A DNA stretch of 64,000 nucleotides from Peribacillus glennii (GCF_003429105.1 NZ_QVTD01000022.1:1-64000), one strand, 5' to 3'; numbered from the stretch's first letter, positions 44,063 to 52,831 are shown. Made by a program: numbers and translations. Notes: a model not told the origin generated them from the letters alone.

Positions 44063-44971
44063 ATGGCAGAAGTTGCAAATAACACACCTCCCATAGTACC
44101 CGGGCAGATACAGGCGGCTGAGGAAAAAGCTGTGTCCCCTTGGAAAGAAGCATGGAAAAGCTTCAAAAAGAACAAGCTTGCCATTGTTGGATTTTCGATT
44201 GTGGTCTTTTTCATCCTGCTGGCTATATTTGCTCCGTTGCTGGCTCCCCATGATATCGCCAAGCAGGAGTTAGCAAATAAACACATTCCGCCTTCAGCGG
44301 AGCATTGGTTCGGCACCGATGAATTCGGCCGCGATATTCTGAGCCGGATCATCTATGGAGCCAGGATTTCTCTGTGGGTCGGTTTCCTCTCGGTAGCAGG
44401 CTCCGTAATCGTAGGTTCGTTTCTTGGCATTATCGCAGGGTATTATGGAAAATGGATTGATGCAATCATTTCACGGATTTTTGATATTATCCTTGCCTTC
44501 CCTAGCATTTTATTGGCGATTGCTGTTGTATCCGTTTTAGGGCCTTCTTTGCGCAATGCCCTAATCGCCATTGCGATCATAAACGTACCTACCTTTGGAC
44601 GTCTGCTCCGCTCGCGCGTATTGAGCGTGAAAGAGGAGGAATACGTCACTGCGGCAAAGGCGATCGGCATGAAGGATTCGCGGATATTGATCCACCATAT
44701 CCTGCCAAACAGCCTCGCGCCAATAATCGTCCAGGGCACCCTGGCCATAGCGACAGCCATCATCGAGTGCGCCGCGCTTGGATTCCTTGGAATGGGGGCA
44801 CAGCCTCCCACACCGGAATGGGGAAAAATGCTTGCAGACTCCCGGGCCTTCATCATTGAAGCGCCATGGACCGTCTTATTCCCGGGCCTTGCGATCATGC
44901 TTACTGTGCTTGGCTTCAACCTAATGGGTGATGGACTTCGGGATGCGTTGGATCCACGTATGAAAAACTAA
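44063..44971 (+). CDS. Peptide ABC transporter permease (DppC/OppC type)
   Basis: The partner permease, 302 residues, with an N-terminal cytoplasmic OppC segment, the family sequence HWFGTDEFGRDILSRIIYGA, and the EAA-loop LSVKEEEYVTAAKAIG. AGGAGGGAAG precedes the start. It ends the five-gene operon, and a strong terminator follows. Confidence 0.94.
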   Translation: MAEVANNTPPIVPGQIQAAEEKAVSPWKEAWKSFKKNKLAIVGFSIVVFFILLAIFAPLLAPHDIAKQELANKHIPPSAEHWFGTDEFGRDILSRIIYGARISLWVGFLSVAGSVIVGSFLGIIAGYYGKWIDAIISRIFDIILAFPSILLAIAVVSVLGPSLRNALIAIAIINVPTFGRLLRSRVLSVKEEEYVTAAKAIGMKDSRILIHHILPNSLAPIIVQGTLAIATAIIECAALGFLGMGAQPPTPEWGKMLADSRAFIIEAPWTVLFPGLAIMLTVLGFNLMGDGLRDALDPRMKN

Positions 44972-45006
44972 AGTTGGTATAATCGATACCAGCGTGAAGC
45001 TTAAAG

Positions 45007-45044
45007 ACCCTGCCAATCCAATCAGTTGGCGGGGTTATTTTTTT
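45007..45044 (+). terminator. Terminator of the peptide ABC operon
   Basis: ACCCTGCCAA and TTGGCGGGGT arms with a nine-base loop, then TATTTTTTTTTG. Confidence 0.9.
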
Positions 45045-45110
45045 TGTAGAACTTCGCAAAGATACAAAAAATAAAGTCTCAATTCTGGCAGTATTAAGGC
45101 AAAAAAAAGC

Positions 45111-45272
45111 GGGGGTCAGTCCCCCGCCGCTTCACCACACTACAGAAGTGGGAACAGCCCCCTCGGTGCTTTAACGCATGAAATGGCTGGGAGAAAGACC
45201 CCCAGCACTTTAACGCATTACATGGATGCCCCTCGGTGCTTTAACGAATTGCTTTGGTGGGGGTAACCCCTC
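45111..45272. repeat. Dispersed repeat cluster downstream of ywqA
   Basis: About four units of the GGGGGTCAGTCCCC family, the first intact (GGGGGTCAGTCCCCCGCCGC) and the rest decayed, separated by TCGGTGCTTTAACGCATGAA-type linkers. They lie in the 314-bp convergent spacer between the ABC operon and ywqA; no gene was seen there. Confidence 0.75.
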
Positions 45273-45285
45273 TAATGTAGCCCCA

Positions 45286-48285
45286 TTAATGCAGGGCGAC
45301 GAGTTCTTTGATTTCGCTTGTGGATAGTTCGGTAATCCAGTTGTCGCTTGATATGATTTCGTCGTTCAGGGCTTGTTTTTTGTCGAGCATGGCGTCTATT
45401 TTTTCTTCGAGCGTGCCGGTACAGATCAGCTTGTGGACGTGGACGAAACGTTTTTGTCCAATCCGGTAGGCGCGGTCGGTTGCCTGGTTTTCAACTGCCG
45501 GGTTCCACCAGCGGTCAAAGTGGATGACATGGTTCGCAGCTGTTAAATTGAGCCCGGTTCCGCCAGCTTTCAGTGATAGAATGAAAATCGGGAAATCCCC
45601 GTTCTGGAAGCCTGCTATCATATCATCACGCTGTTTTTTTCCGGAACTTCCATTCAAAAATGGAACTTTAAAGCCATAACGTTTTTCAAGCAACTCCTTC
45701 ATCATATTCCCCATGCCGATATACTGGGTAAAAATGAGGCAGCTTTCATCCTGTTCCCGAACGGCATCAACGAGTTCGGAGAGCTTCTCGAGCTTGCCGG
45801 AACGTTTCGGGGCTTCCATGATATCCGGCAAGCCTTCTTTAAGATAAAGGGCCGGATGATTGCAAAGCTGCTTTAATTTTCCGAGCATCTGCAGGATTAT
45901 GCCTTTGCGTTCAAATGCAGACAGCTGTTCAATATCGGTAAAGGTGTCCTTTATGAGCTGCTCGTATAGGGAAGCCTGCTCCGCGGTTAATGGGACGAAT
46001 TCCTTTTGTTCCTGTTTATCCGGCAAATTCAGGGCCACTTCCTTGTCCCGCTTCGTCCTTCTAAGCAGGAACGGCTGAATCAGGCTTTGCAATTCCTTGA
46101 TTTTGCCCTTTTGTTCTTCCCGTTCAATACTTGCAACGTATTTCTCCTGGAATTGCCCGAGCGTTCCTAGATACCCTTTATTTATGAAGTCAAAAATCGC
46201 CCATAATTCGCTCAAACGATTCTCCATCGGCGTGCCGGACAGCGCCACGTGATGCCTGCCCGTAAGCTTTCTCACGGCACGCGACTGCTTTGTCTGGGCA
46301 TTCTTTATATTCTGGGCTTCATCGAGAATGATACTGTTCCACCCGACGGAAGTCAGTTCATCAAAATCCTGATGCGTCAAACCATAGGAAGTAAGCACGA
46401 CATCGCAGCCTGCAATTTTCTGAATGAATGTTTCCCCTTTGGCCCGGCTCGAGCCGTAATGGAGAAGAACCTTCAAATCCGGCGCAAAGCGCTCGAGCTC
46501 ACGCTGCCAGTTCCCAAGCACAGAAGTCGGGCAAACAATGAGGGAGGACTGTACAGATGGCTGGTCAGGTTCGCCGCCGCCAGTGGATTCTCCACCGGTC
46601 TCCTCGTCGGCTGGAAGCTGTTCGGAACCGTCCTCTTCCTCTTCGACAATCACCGTATGGGCTAGTGGCGCATTTTGGTCTTCAGCACGGAAGATTCCAT
46701 TGCTATCATGCTGTTGCTGCTCTTTTATATGCAAAAGATAAGCAATCATCTGAACGGTTTTGCCAAGTCCCATATCATCGGCCAGGCAGGCGCCAAAGCC
46801 ATTTTCTCGCAAGAACAAAAGCCAGCTCATGCCAAGCGACTGATAAGGACGCAATTCCCCTTGAAGGGCTTCCGGCGTTTCAAGAATGGGAATATTCCTT
46901 GTTTCCCGAAGCCTGCCAATCATTTTCCGCAAATCCCGGTTCAGCTCAAACTGAATTTTCAACATCTCGGAACCTTCATCGTTCTCATCATCCTCACCGG
47001 TCTCGGAAAGGAATTCCTGATGAAGCAAATCGTTCAGCTGCAATCCTTTTTTATTCGCCTCTTCCATAAGCTCTTGAATCTGCCTGATAAAGGTTGGATC
47101 AAGCTTCACCCATTGGCCGCGAATGTAGACAAGCCTTCGTTTATCCTCTACGAGCTTTTGGAATTCCGCTTCGGACAAATCCTCGCCGTTGATGGAAAAT
47201 CGCCAGTCAAAATCCATCAATGCCTGCATGCCAACAAAGGACGGGCCGCGGGTAGACTGGCTTTTCACCCTGGCCTTGAGTTTTAGAGACGACTCCCTAA
47301 GCGCCATCCACCACGAAGGCAGCAAAATTTCCGCTCCGAGAAACATCAGCTTTTCGCTTGCTTCGGTTAAAAATTCCCATGCCTCGAATTCCGAAAGCTC
47401 CTGTTTAAAGGAGCCGCGTTCTTCCAGCCATGGAATGACAGTCAGCCATCTCTGAACCATTTCGTTGACTTCACTGCTATATTTTTTCCATCCGCGCGGC
47501 AGTTTTTTTTCGGGAAGTGTCACAACTTCAGTTTCATCCTTCTTGGAACGAAGGATCACATTTAGGTTCCAAGGACCTTCCCCGTTAAGTGGTTCTTGAA
47601 GCTTGAGCCCGATCGTAAACGGCTTGGCATCTTCCAAAACCCCAAGCCATGCAAGCCAGCTGTCGCGGTCGAAAAACCTTTGAAGCTCATCAGGGGAAAG
47701 GCGTGTTTCTTTCAATGCCCCAAGAGCATCCTGCCATTTTTCTTTCATAGGCGAATAACTTTCAAGGAAAACATTGGCCGCTTGATTGTACCAGCTACTG
47801 ATAAACTCTCTGACCTGTACTTCTTCTTCATCCTTTGCGGGACCGGTTTGCTCAATTCGTTCATCCCAAAAAGAAGGGGAAAATTCATCCTCAACCTCGT
47901 GAGGGATTTTCCAGGCTACTTGCCCGTGCTGAAGGCTTTCAAAATCGGGTACCGGCATGCCGTCCATAATCGTTTCATAAAGGATGGGTGCTGCCGATAA
48001 GCAAAGGGATGATAGTTCGGACCAATCCCATTCAATAAAGGAATTAAAGCCTTCTGTCGCAAACAGGTTTAACAGGCCCCAGGCATCTAGAATGAACACA
48101 GGGACGCCATCGACGGTGTCAATGTCAAGCCGTGTCCCGTAGTAGCTGGCTTTATCCCAGGTGAAAAGCTGCTTGTGGACAGATTGCGGGTGTAAGTATT
48201 GATTATGTTCATCTGCCACTGCGAGTGCGTAGGTTCCATCTTCGAGCGCAGCGGTATGGACCTTAAGATACCCTTTATTAATCAT
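45286..48285 (-). CDS. ywqA: SNF2-family DNA helicase/ATPase (YwqA-like)
   Basis: A 999-residue Swi2/Snf2-type DNA translocase. The C-terminal half has helicase motifs in order: GACLADDMGLGKTVQMIAYL (I), ILDEAQNIKN (II, DEAQ), LSGTPMENRLSELW (III), then SLKAGGTGLNLTAANHVIHF (V) and ENQATDRAYRIGQ (VI). The N-terminal half is the SNF2-associated region of unknown role. A low-complexity acidic insert lies between motifs I and Ia. The ATG at 48285 overlaps the end of the SWIM-domain gene by eight bases and has AAAGGAG upstream, so both act as one unit, as ywqA/ywqB do in B. subtilis. The cellular role is not established. Confidence 0.92.
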   Translation of the reverse strand: MINKGYLKVHTAALEDGTYALAVADEHNQYLHPQSVHKQLFTWDKASYYGTRLDIDTVDGVPVFILDAWGLLNLFATEGFNSFIEWDWSELSSLCLSAAPILYETIMDGMPVPDFESLQHGQVAWKIPHEVEDEFSPSFWDERIEQTGPAKDEEEVQVREFISSWYNQAANVFLESYSPMKEKWQDALGALKETRLSPDELQRFFDRDSWLAWLGVLEDAKPFTIGLKLQEPLNGEGPWNLNVILRSKKDETEVVTLPEKKLPRGWKKYSSEVNEMVQRWLTVIPWLEERGSFKQELSEFEAWEFLTEASEKLMFLGAEILLPSWWMALRESSLKLKARVKSQSTRGPSFVGMQALMDFDWRFSINGEDLSEAEFQKLVEDKRRLVYIRGQWVKLDPTFIRQIQELMEEANKKGLQLNDLLHQEFLSETGEDDENDEGSEMLKIQFELNRDLRKMIGRLRETRNIPILETPEALQGELRPYQSLGMSWLLFLRENGFGACLADDMGLGKTVQMIAYLLHIKEQQQHDSNGIFRAEDQNAPLAHTVIVEEEEDGSEQLPADEETGGESTGGGEPDQPSVQSSLIVCPTSVLGNWQRELERFAPDLKVLLHYGSSRAKGETFIQKIAGCDVVLTSYGLTHQDFDELTSVGWNSIILDEAQNIKNAQTKQSRAVRKLTGRHHVALSGTPMENRLSELWAIFDFINKGYLGTLGQFQEKYVASIEREEQKGKIKELQSLIQPFLLRRTKRDKEVALNLPDKQEQKEFVPLTAEQASLYEQLIKDTFTDIEQLSAFERKGIILQMLGKLKQLCNHPALYLKEGLPDIMEAPKRSGKLEKLSELVDAVREQDESCLIFTQYIGMGNMMKELLEKRYGFKVPFLNGSSGKKQRDDMIAGFQNGDFPIFILSLKAGGTGLNLTAANHVIHFDRWWNPAVENQATDRAYRIGQKRFVHVHKLICTGTLEEKIDAMLDKKQALNDEIISSDNWITELSTSEIKELVALH

Positions 48286-49897
48286 GGATCAGCTTACTCC
48301 TTTGCAATTCTTCTTGAAAAGCGCGCAATCGTTTTGTTGATTCTTTTATATACTCCACATATTCATTGAATGTTTCTTCGTCTTTCATTTTTTTATATAA
48401 CGTCCGCATCCTTTTCAAATAGCGTACCGCCTGTTTGTATGCAGGGCGGTTTTTTTGGCTGATCGTATACTGGACAGCATGGTAGTAGAGAGGCAGCACC
48501 AAAGCCGGGTCGTGCGCAGCGACTTTTTTAAGATTCTCGGTGCCGATGACATCGATGCTGATATCTGAATAGATATGCATTTCCACCCATTTTTTGTAAT
48601 GCTCCTGCTCGAAAAGGAAGTTGGCATAATTCCAGTAGCTGTATGGCAGGCATTCCCGGAAAAATTTTTCAAGCACATCCATCCGTTTCATCTTGTAGCA
48701 GTAGTTGCTCACCGGACCTGAGAAGGTTCTAACAAAGTCGGTGGCTTTATAATAATCGGACAATTCCTTCAGGAAGCTGCGGATATTGGCATTCAGGAAT
48801 TCAATCAAGGGAGCTGCGCGTTGATCTGCCTCAAGATCAGACAGCCTTTTCAGCCAGTAATAAAGGTACGGGCAGGCGTTTTTATCCAGCCTGTTCAGGA
48901 GGGCGGCTGCCTCTTCATCACGTCCGGAAAGCATGAATAAATGGATAGCTGCAATCCTGTAAGACGTTTCTTCGATATGGTGCAGCGACCGCGCTGACAG
49001 TTTTTCCTGAACCCTTTCCAGCTCTGCCTTCCTCCAAGCTGAATTAGTCAAAAGAAAGCTCCAAATGGCTCGGTAAACATCTGTTTTTTCGTATTCAAAT
49101 GCATCCATGCCGTCGAGAAGGCCGGCCACATCTTCCCGGATCCCTTCGAAAAAGGGATCAAAGGCAAAAGGGCGCGCTTGCCGGCTTACATGCTGTACGG
49201 ATGCATGCAGGTCTTCGGCCAAATCGTCCGCAAGCGAATAAAATACGCGAATCACTGCTGTCTTTGCGATATTGTTTCGAATCAGTTCCACAGTAAGCAG
49301 TAAGGTTGTAAAGTCAGCCACAAAGGAATATAAATTTTTCCATTCCCGTTCCATTGGGGCTTTTGCTCTTACTTTTTGCAGATACGTCCGGATTTTTTCA
49401 TCGAGGAGGTAGGAAGGGAGCTGAAGATTGCTTTCAATGACCTCCCTGAATGCGGAAGTGATAAACTCCTTCCAGGCCGGATAGCTTTTCTCAAGCACGC
49501 CATTTGTCTTTGTTTTCATGATGTCGCTGGCACGCTGGATTGGCAGGGGAGTCTTGGAATTGGCAGCGATGTTGCGTCCCCGAAAGCGCAGGACCCATTC
49601 GCTTACGCTCCCTAGTTCGGAGTAGGCGGAAAAAAATACGGCCATCCGGTGGCGGCAAAAGAAATCAGACCCGCAGCTGCAGGTGCTTAAGGAAGCCGAA
49701 AACTTATCCAGTTTGACCTCGACAGGAACAACGTCCTGAACTTTGGCAGTTATGAAATCGTCTGTTGCATGTTTGTCGGACACGAGCGTCTGGCGGTACA
49801 GAACCAGCCCCTTTTGAACAATGGAAAGATCCTCCGGAACTTTGGGATTTAATAAATCCTCGAGCTGGCCGGCAAAAAACATCAAATCCGTACTCAT
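48278..49897 (-). CDS. ywqB: SWIM zinc-finger protein (YwqB-like)
   Basis: The 539-residue product has a SWIM zinc motif near the N-terminus (STCSCGSDFFCRHRMAV: Cys73, Cys75, Cys81, His83), followed by a long helical region without recognised domains. SWIM proteins are found beside SNF2 helicases and probably bind DNA or partner proteins. AGGAGGTT lies before the ATG. It is the upstream gene of the two-gene unit with ywqA. Confidence 0.9.
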   Translation of the reverse strand: MSTDLMFFAGQLEDLLNPKVPEDLSIVQKGLVLYRQTLVSDKHATDDFITAKVQDVVPVEVKLDKFSASLSTCSCGSDFFCRHRMAVFFSAYSELGSVSEWVLRFRGRNIAANSKTPLPIQRASDIMKTKTNGVLEKSYPAWKEFITSAFREVIESNLQLPSYLLDEKIRTYLQKVRAKAPMEREWKNLYSFVADFTTLLLTVELIRNNIAKTAVIRVFYSLADDLAEDLHASVQHVSRQARPFAFDPFFEGIREDVAGLLDGMDAFEYEKTDVYRAIWSFLLTNSAWRKAELERVQEKLSARSLHHIEETSYRIAAIHLFMLSGRDEEAAALLNRLDKNACPYLYYWLKRLSDLEADQRAAPLIEFLNANIRSFLKELSDYYKATDFVRTFSGPVSNYCYKMKRMDVLEKFFRECLPYSYWNYANFLFEQEHYKKWVEMHIYSDISIDVIGTENLKKVAAHDPALVLPLYYHAVQYTISQKNRPAYKQAVRYLKRMRTLYKKMKDEETFNEYVEYIKESTKRLRAFQEELQRSKLIHD

Positions 49898-49980
49898 ACT
49901 TGGAACCTCCTAAAAAAACCGGCAAAAACCGGAAGACATTAACATTTTACCCAGTTAACCAAAATGGGAGACCCACCAAC

Positions 49981-50128
49981 CTGAGGCGTCAGTCCCCCAG
50001 TGCGGTGACGCGGTAATCCATCGGGGGTCAGTCCCCCGGTGCAGTGACGCGGTAAACCATCGGGGGTCAGTCCCCCGGTACTGTAGTACGTTAAACCAAT
50101 GGGGGACTGACCCCCTAAGTTTTTTTTA
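49981..50128. repeat. Dispersed repeat cluster upstream of ywqB
   Basis: Three near-identical units of about 45 bases, each TCGGGGGTCAGTCCCCCGGT then GCAGTGACGCGGTAAACCA or a variant. A closing inverted unit (GGGGGACTGACCCCC) runs into AAGTTTTTTTT, which can end transcription on the plus strand. The 336-bp spacer 49898-50233 holds no gene. Confidence 0.82.
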
Positions 50129-50222
50129 ACATCTTTTTATTATACTTCATTTTATAAGAAATTTTGAATGGTTCGGTTAGGGTTTGTTAAAAAGGCGTGT
50201 GGAGATGTTGTGGAATAGAAAA

Positions 50223-50250
50223 AACCATCCCGTTTAAGAGGGGATGGTTT
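50223..50250 (-). terminator. Terminator overlapping the regulator stop codon
   Basis: AACCATCCC and GGGATGGTT arms; on the minus strand the hairpin runs into TTTTTTC. It includes the last codons of the regulator gene. Confidence 0.75.
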
Positions 50251-51148
50251 CATCTGTTAAAAGTTTGTTTTCGGATGTCCACTTTTCCGTTTTTTTGTCA
50301 ATGAACGCGATAAAGCGTTGGTCTTTCTGTAGTTCAAATATCAGCCTCGCCTTCACCATGTTTTCTTTGGCAGGTGAAAAATCTCCTAACAATTCGAAAT
50401 TGTAGCCCATATGGTAATGCAGCTCGCCCAGTAAGAAGAGGCTGCCCTTTGAGATGGACCACTTGATGGCTTCTTCACAGCGCAGGTTTGATTTTTCATA
50501 TCTTTTTAACCTTGTAAGCGTACGGGCCATATTATAGTAGGTATGTGTTTTCACCGTATGATCAGAAAGATAGGGAAGCAACGACAAATAATCATTGCAT
50601 GTGCTGTATGTTTCGATGGCTTTGTCATAGGCTTCCTCCTCAAAATAAATGGAACCAACGCTAAGGAGGATTTCGATTTCCCTTTCAGAGTGGATCTTAT
50701 CGCTCGGCTGGGTAAGGGCAATCGCTGATTCCAGTGTTTGGATCGCTTGCTGGGCGTTTTTATATACCATATATTGGTAAATTCCTTTATGCCAGAGCAA
50801 TAGCTGATAATTGCGTTTATTTTGCTTGAAGAGGGGATTGTTTTCTTCTGCCTTGACGATTTGTTCGATTTCAGTGTAATTCATATTCTTCCGGGCGGCT
50901 TTAAGCAGGCTTTCTACCTCTTGGACATAATCCAGCCTTGGTGTCATCCCAATATCAAAGAAATAGTTCACATCCACACCAAGGCGCTGAGATATAAGGT
51001 AAAGAGTGGAAGCATAAGGATACACGTCCCCCTTTTCAATTTTGCTGATTTGTGCCTGGGTGCAAATCCCCTTCGCCAATTCGCCCTGGGAAAGGCCAAT
51101 TTGCTTGCGGAGTTCTTTAATTTTTTGTCCGATTAAGCAAAAATCCAT
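50234..51148 (-). CDS. PlcR-like quorum-sensing regulator (RRNPP family)
   Basis: The 304-residue product has an N-terminal XRE helix-turn-helix (IGQKIKELRKQIGLSQGELA, then QAQISKIEKGDVYPYAST) and about 240 residues of TPR-like helices. The alignment in my memory to PlcR is close across the HTH (GLTQKQLSENICHQSEVSRIESGAVYPS in blocks) and the overall size is the same. RRNPP proteins bind a re-imported signal peptide in the TPR groove and then act on DNA. Divergent from it lies a gene for a secreted peptide of the PapR kind. A repeated motif covers its promoter. Target genes are not known. Confidence 0.88.
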   Translation of the reverse strand: MDFCLIGQKIKELRKQIGLSQGELAKGICTQAQISKIEKGDVYPYASTLYLISQRLGVDVNYFFDIGMTPRLDYVQEVESLLKAARKNMNYTEIEQIVKAEENNPLFKQNKRNYQLLLWHKGIYQYMVYKNAQQAIQTLESAIALTQPSDKIHSEREIEILLSVGSIYFEEEAYDKAIETYSTCNDYLSLLPYLSDHTVKTHTYYNMARTLTRLKRYEKSNLRCEEAIKWSISKGSLFLLGELHYHMGYNFELLGDFSPAKENMVKARLIFELQKDQRFIAFIDKKTEKWTSENKLLTDETIPS

Positions 51149-51166
51149 AAAAAACTCTCCTCGAAA

Positions 51167-51188
51167 ATATTCCTACAATTATATTTTT
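51167..51188 (-). promoter_or_regulatory. Shared motif, copy 1, regulator promoter
   Basis: Contains TATTCCTACAATTATATTTT. On the minus strand it reads TATAATTGTAGGAATA, placing a -10 hexamer 19 or more bases before the regulator start, with TTTTCC 17 bases further upstream. Confidence 0.6.
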
Positions 51189-51276
51189 GATAAAAAACAA
51201 GGAAAACCCGTCCCTGTATAACCGAAAACCAATGAAAACAGATGAGGGGGCAAATAAGCGTTCCGGAAAATTGTGG

Positions 51277-51300
51277 TTAAATATAACTATAGGATGATAT
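51277..51300 (+). promoter_or_regulatory. Shared motif, copy 2, pheromone gene promoter
   Basis: AAATATAACTATAGGATGATA is a plus-strand version of the motif, with TATAAC usable as a -10, about 55 bases before the peptide gene. A TTCCGGAA palindrome lies at 51261-51268, just upstream. Confidence 0.6.
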
Positions 51301-51345
51301 TCTATCAATTCCAATATTTCATGTACAAAAAGGGAGGAATTACCC

Positions 51346-51474
51346 ATGAAAAAGAAATTGTCTGGATTAGTGGTGGCTTTTCTTCTGGTTGCTGGATTTA
51401 CACTAATTGGAACCAAAGAACTGCCAACCCAGTTCGGTACCGTTGGAACGTACGAATTACCAACTCAGTTCTAA
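51346..51474 (+). CDS. Pheromone precursor peptide, PapR-like, with two ELPTQF copies
   Basis: ATG at 51346 follows GGGAGGAAT and opens 42 codons. The product has a secretion signal (MKKKLSGLVVAFLLVAGF) and then two near-identical blocks, GTKELPTQF and GTYELPTQF, the second at the very C-terminus. PapR, the signal for PlcR, has the same layout: a short secreted precursor ending in an active heptapeptide of the type ADLPFEF. YELPTQF here is a plausible mature signal, with KELPTQF a second. The gene is divergent from the PlcR-like regulator, while papR lies downstream of plcR in the B. cereus group. A hairpin terminator follows. The peptide could re-enter by an Opp-type importer; one is encoded 6-12 kb away. 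Confidence 0.85.
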   Translation: MKKKLSGLVVAFLLVAGFTLIGTKELPTQFGTVGTYELPTQF

Positions 51475-51512
51475 GAACAGCAAACTTTTAAACCATATGC
51501 TGTTACACAATA

Positions 51513-51549
51513 GATGTACTTCCATGTGCGGAGGTGCATCTTTTTTTTA
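51513..51549 (+). terminator. Terminator of the pheromone gene
   Basis: GATGTACTTCC pairs with GGAGGTGCATC (with G-U pairs), followed by eight T residues. Confidence 0.75.
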
Positions 51550-51563
51550 TGAAAAAATTTCGT

Positions 51564-51586
51564 CATATTCCTATAATTATATTTTA
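51564..51586. promoter_or_regulatory. Shared motif, copy 3
   Basis: Contains TATTCCTATAATTATATTTT, the best copy, with a perfect TATAATTATA palindrome at its centre. It lies between the pheromone terminator and the 51714 gene, so it may serve that gene, or direct antisense transcription of the pheromone gene. Confidence 0.55.
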
Positions 51587-51713
51587 CGATGCTAGATGTG
51601 AAATCTCCTGCAAAAATTCCATATTTCAACTCATCCCAGCTTGTAAATAGGAATAACAACCCGTTTTCTTTCTGGTATAGTAGTAGTAATAAAATGGAGA
51701 GAGGTGCAATCTA

Positions 51714-52061
51714 ATGGCTGAAGTGAATATGAAAATCCGACCATCTTTTCAAGAGGAAGAATGTGCAATTGTGTTTTCCTTCTCTTTCAATTCCGCGAGC
51801 GGGCAGGTTGGCGTGGCGGTCGTCTACACGTGTGAAGAAAAGAAGCCGATGGAATTAACATTTGGCGACAGCCTATGCAGGGAGAAAATCGCTTTTGTCA
51901 AAGAATTCGAGATCACGGAGGAATATAGGGATGCCTCAATGAAGAAAATGACGCATTTCTTGAACATTCTCGGGATTAAGAAGTGCATCCCTACTACCAG
52001 GTGTGTGAGTAAGTTTGTGGATGGAGCGGAGTATAGTTTTGAACCGTTCCCTGTAATATGA
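51714..52061 (+). CDS. Hypothetical protein next to the pheromone locus
   Basis: The 115-residue product is soluble, mixed alpha/beta in appearance, with four Cys residues and no membrane segment. AGAGAGGTG precedes the ATG. I recognise no family. A half-copy of the local promoter motif (TAAATAGGAATAA) lies at 51644-51656, so it may be a target of the peptide-controlled regulator. Confidence 0.75.
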   Translation: MAEVNMKIRPSFQEEECAIVFSFSFNSASGQVGVAVVYTCEEKKPMELTFGDSLCREKIAFVKEFEITEEYRDASMKKMTHFLNILGIKKCIPTTRCVSKFVDGAEYSFEPFPVI

Positions 52062-52198
52062 ATCAGCACATCCGAAAAAAATTATGAGAATGAGCAGAGT
52101 TTTCTTTCTGTTGGGAGTTTTGAAGAGCATGGTGGAACTGCTGAACGGCCTGCTTATTTTGCTGTGGATCAATCTTGCCTTGAAATAGATTCCAACGC

Positions 52199-52231
52199 TA
52201 AAAAAACCCATATCAGCAGCTGCATGATATG
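52199..52231 (-). terminator. Terminator of the 47-residue gene
   Basis: CATATCA and TGATATG arms; on the minus strand they are followed by GGGTTTTTTT. It lies seven bases after the stop of the small gene. Confidence 0.75.
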
Positions 52232-52237
52232 AGTTCG

Positions 52238-52381
52238 TTAATGTGATTTATTTTTTTTTATCCTATCCATAAATTGTTTCATTTGCTTACGTTCCGTATT
52301 TTCTGTTGATTTTGTCCCCATCCAGGCTTTGCCATCATTTTTGGAAAGCTGGCGATCGAGCTTAAAACGTTCTAGCCTCAA
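52238..52381 (-). CDS. Small basic protein, 47 residues, possible quorum target
   Basis: TTG (complement of 52379-52381) follows AAAGGGGAG at normal spacing and opens 47 codons beginning MRLERFKLDRQLSKNDGKAW. The product is strongly basic and polar. An upstream in-frame TTG at 52450 has no ribosome site. The gene has its own terminator, and copy 4 of the shared motif lies 140 bases upstream in the same relative orientation as at the regulator. Function unknown. Confidence 0.6.
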   Translation of the reverse strand: MRLERFKLDRQLSKNDGKAWMGTKSTENTERKQMKQFMDRIKKNKSH

Positions 52382-52520
52382 AGCTGTCTCCCCTTTGCAG
52401 TAAACTTGTAAGTTGAATTCCTGACCTATATATACGTAAATACCCAGCAATGTAAAAAATGAAACCAGTTTGTAAAAAAATATTAAAAAGTTTTTTCAAA
52501 AAACAGCTGTGCATTTGAAA

Positions 52521-52542
52521 GTATTCCAATAGTTATATTTTT
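52521..52542 (-). promoter_or_regulatory. Shared motif, copy 4
   Basis: Contains TATTCCAATAGTTATATTTT; on the minus strand TATAACTATTGGAATA. It lies in the 671-bp spacer 52382-53052 and points towards the 47-residue gene. Confidence 0.55.
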
Positions 52543-52831
52543 TTATGAAATAACCCCCCCAGCAAGAAAAATCGACCTGTAACCCAAACTTTTCAGGAAT
52601 TACGGCGTTTTATCAGATTTTGTATGGAGCGGTCTTTATGATTAAATAAAACTAGCAGTAGGGTTATCCGGGTGGGAATTCAATCTTTCTCGGTAACCAA
52701 AGTAGTGTTTTGAGTCTTTTTGTTGGAGAGACGGGAAAGCAGTAACGCTGTGATTTTTCCCTACTCTTCTGAACACCCTCAATCTAGTACCCAATTTGTG
52801 CGGGCGCATGTAAGCCATGCGTTCGCCATGG

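Noticed and set aside
46557-47286. Plus-strand frames of 170-203 codons inside the SNF2 helicase gene
   Set aside because: They are reversed copies of helicase codons without ribosome sites or recognisable domains.
52084-52188. 34-codon hydrophobic open frame between the 51714 gene and the 47-residue gene
   Set aside because: It would give a plausible membrane peptide, but no ribosome site precedes the ATG.
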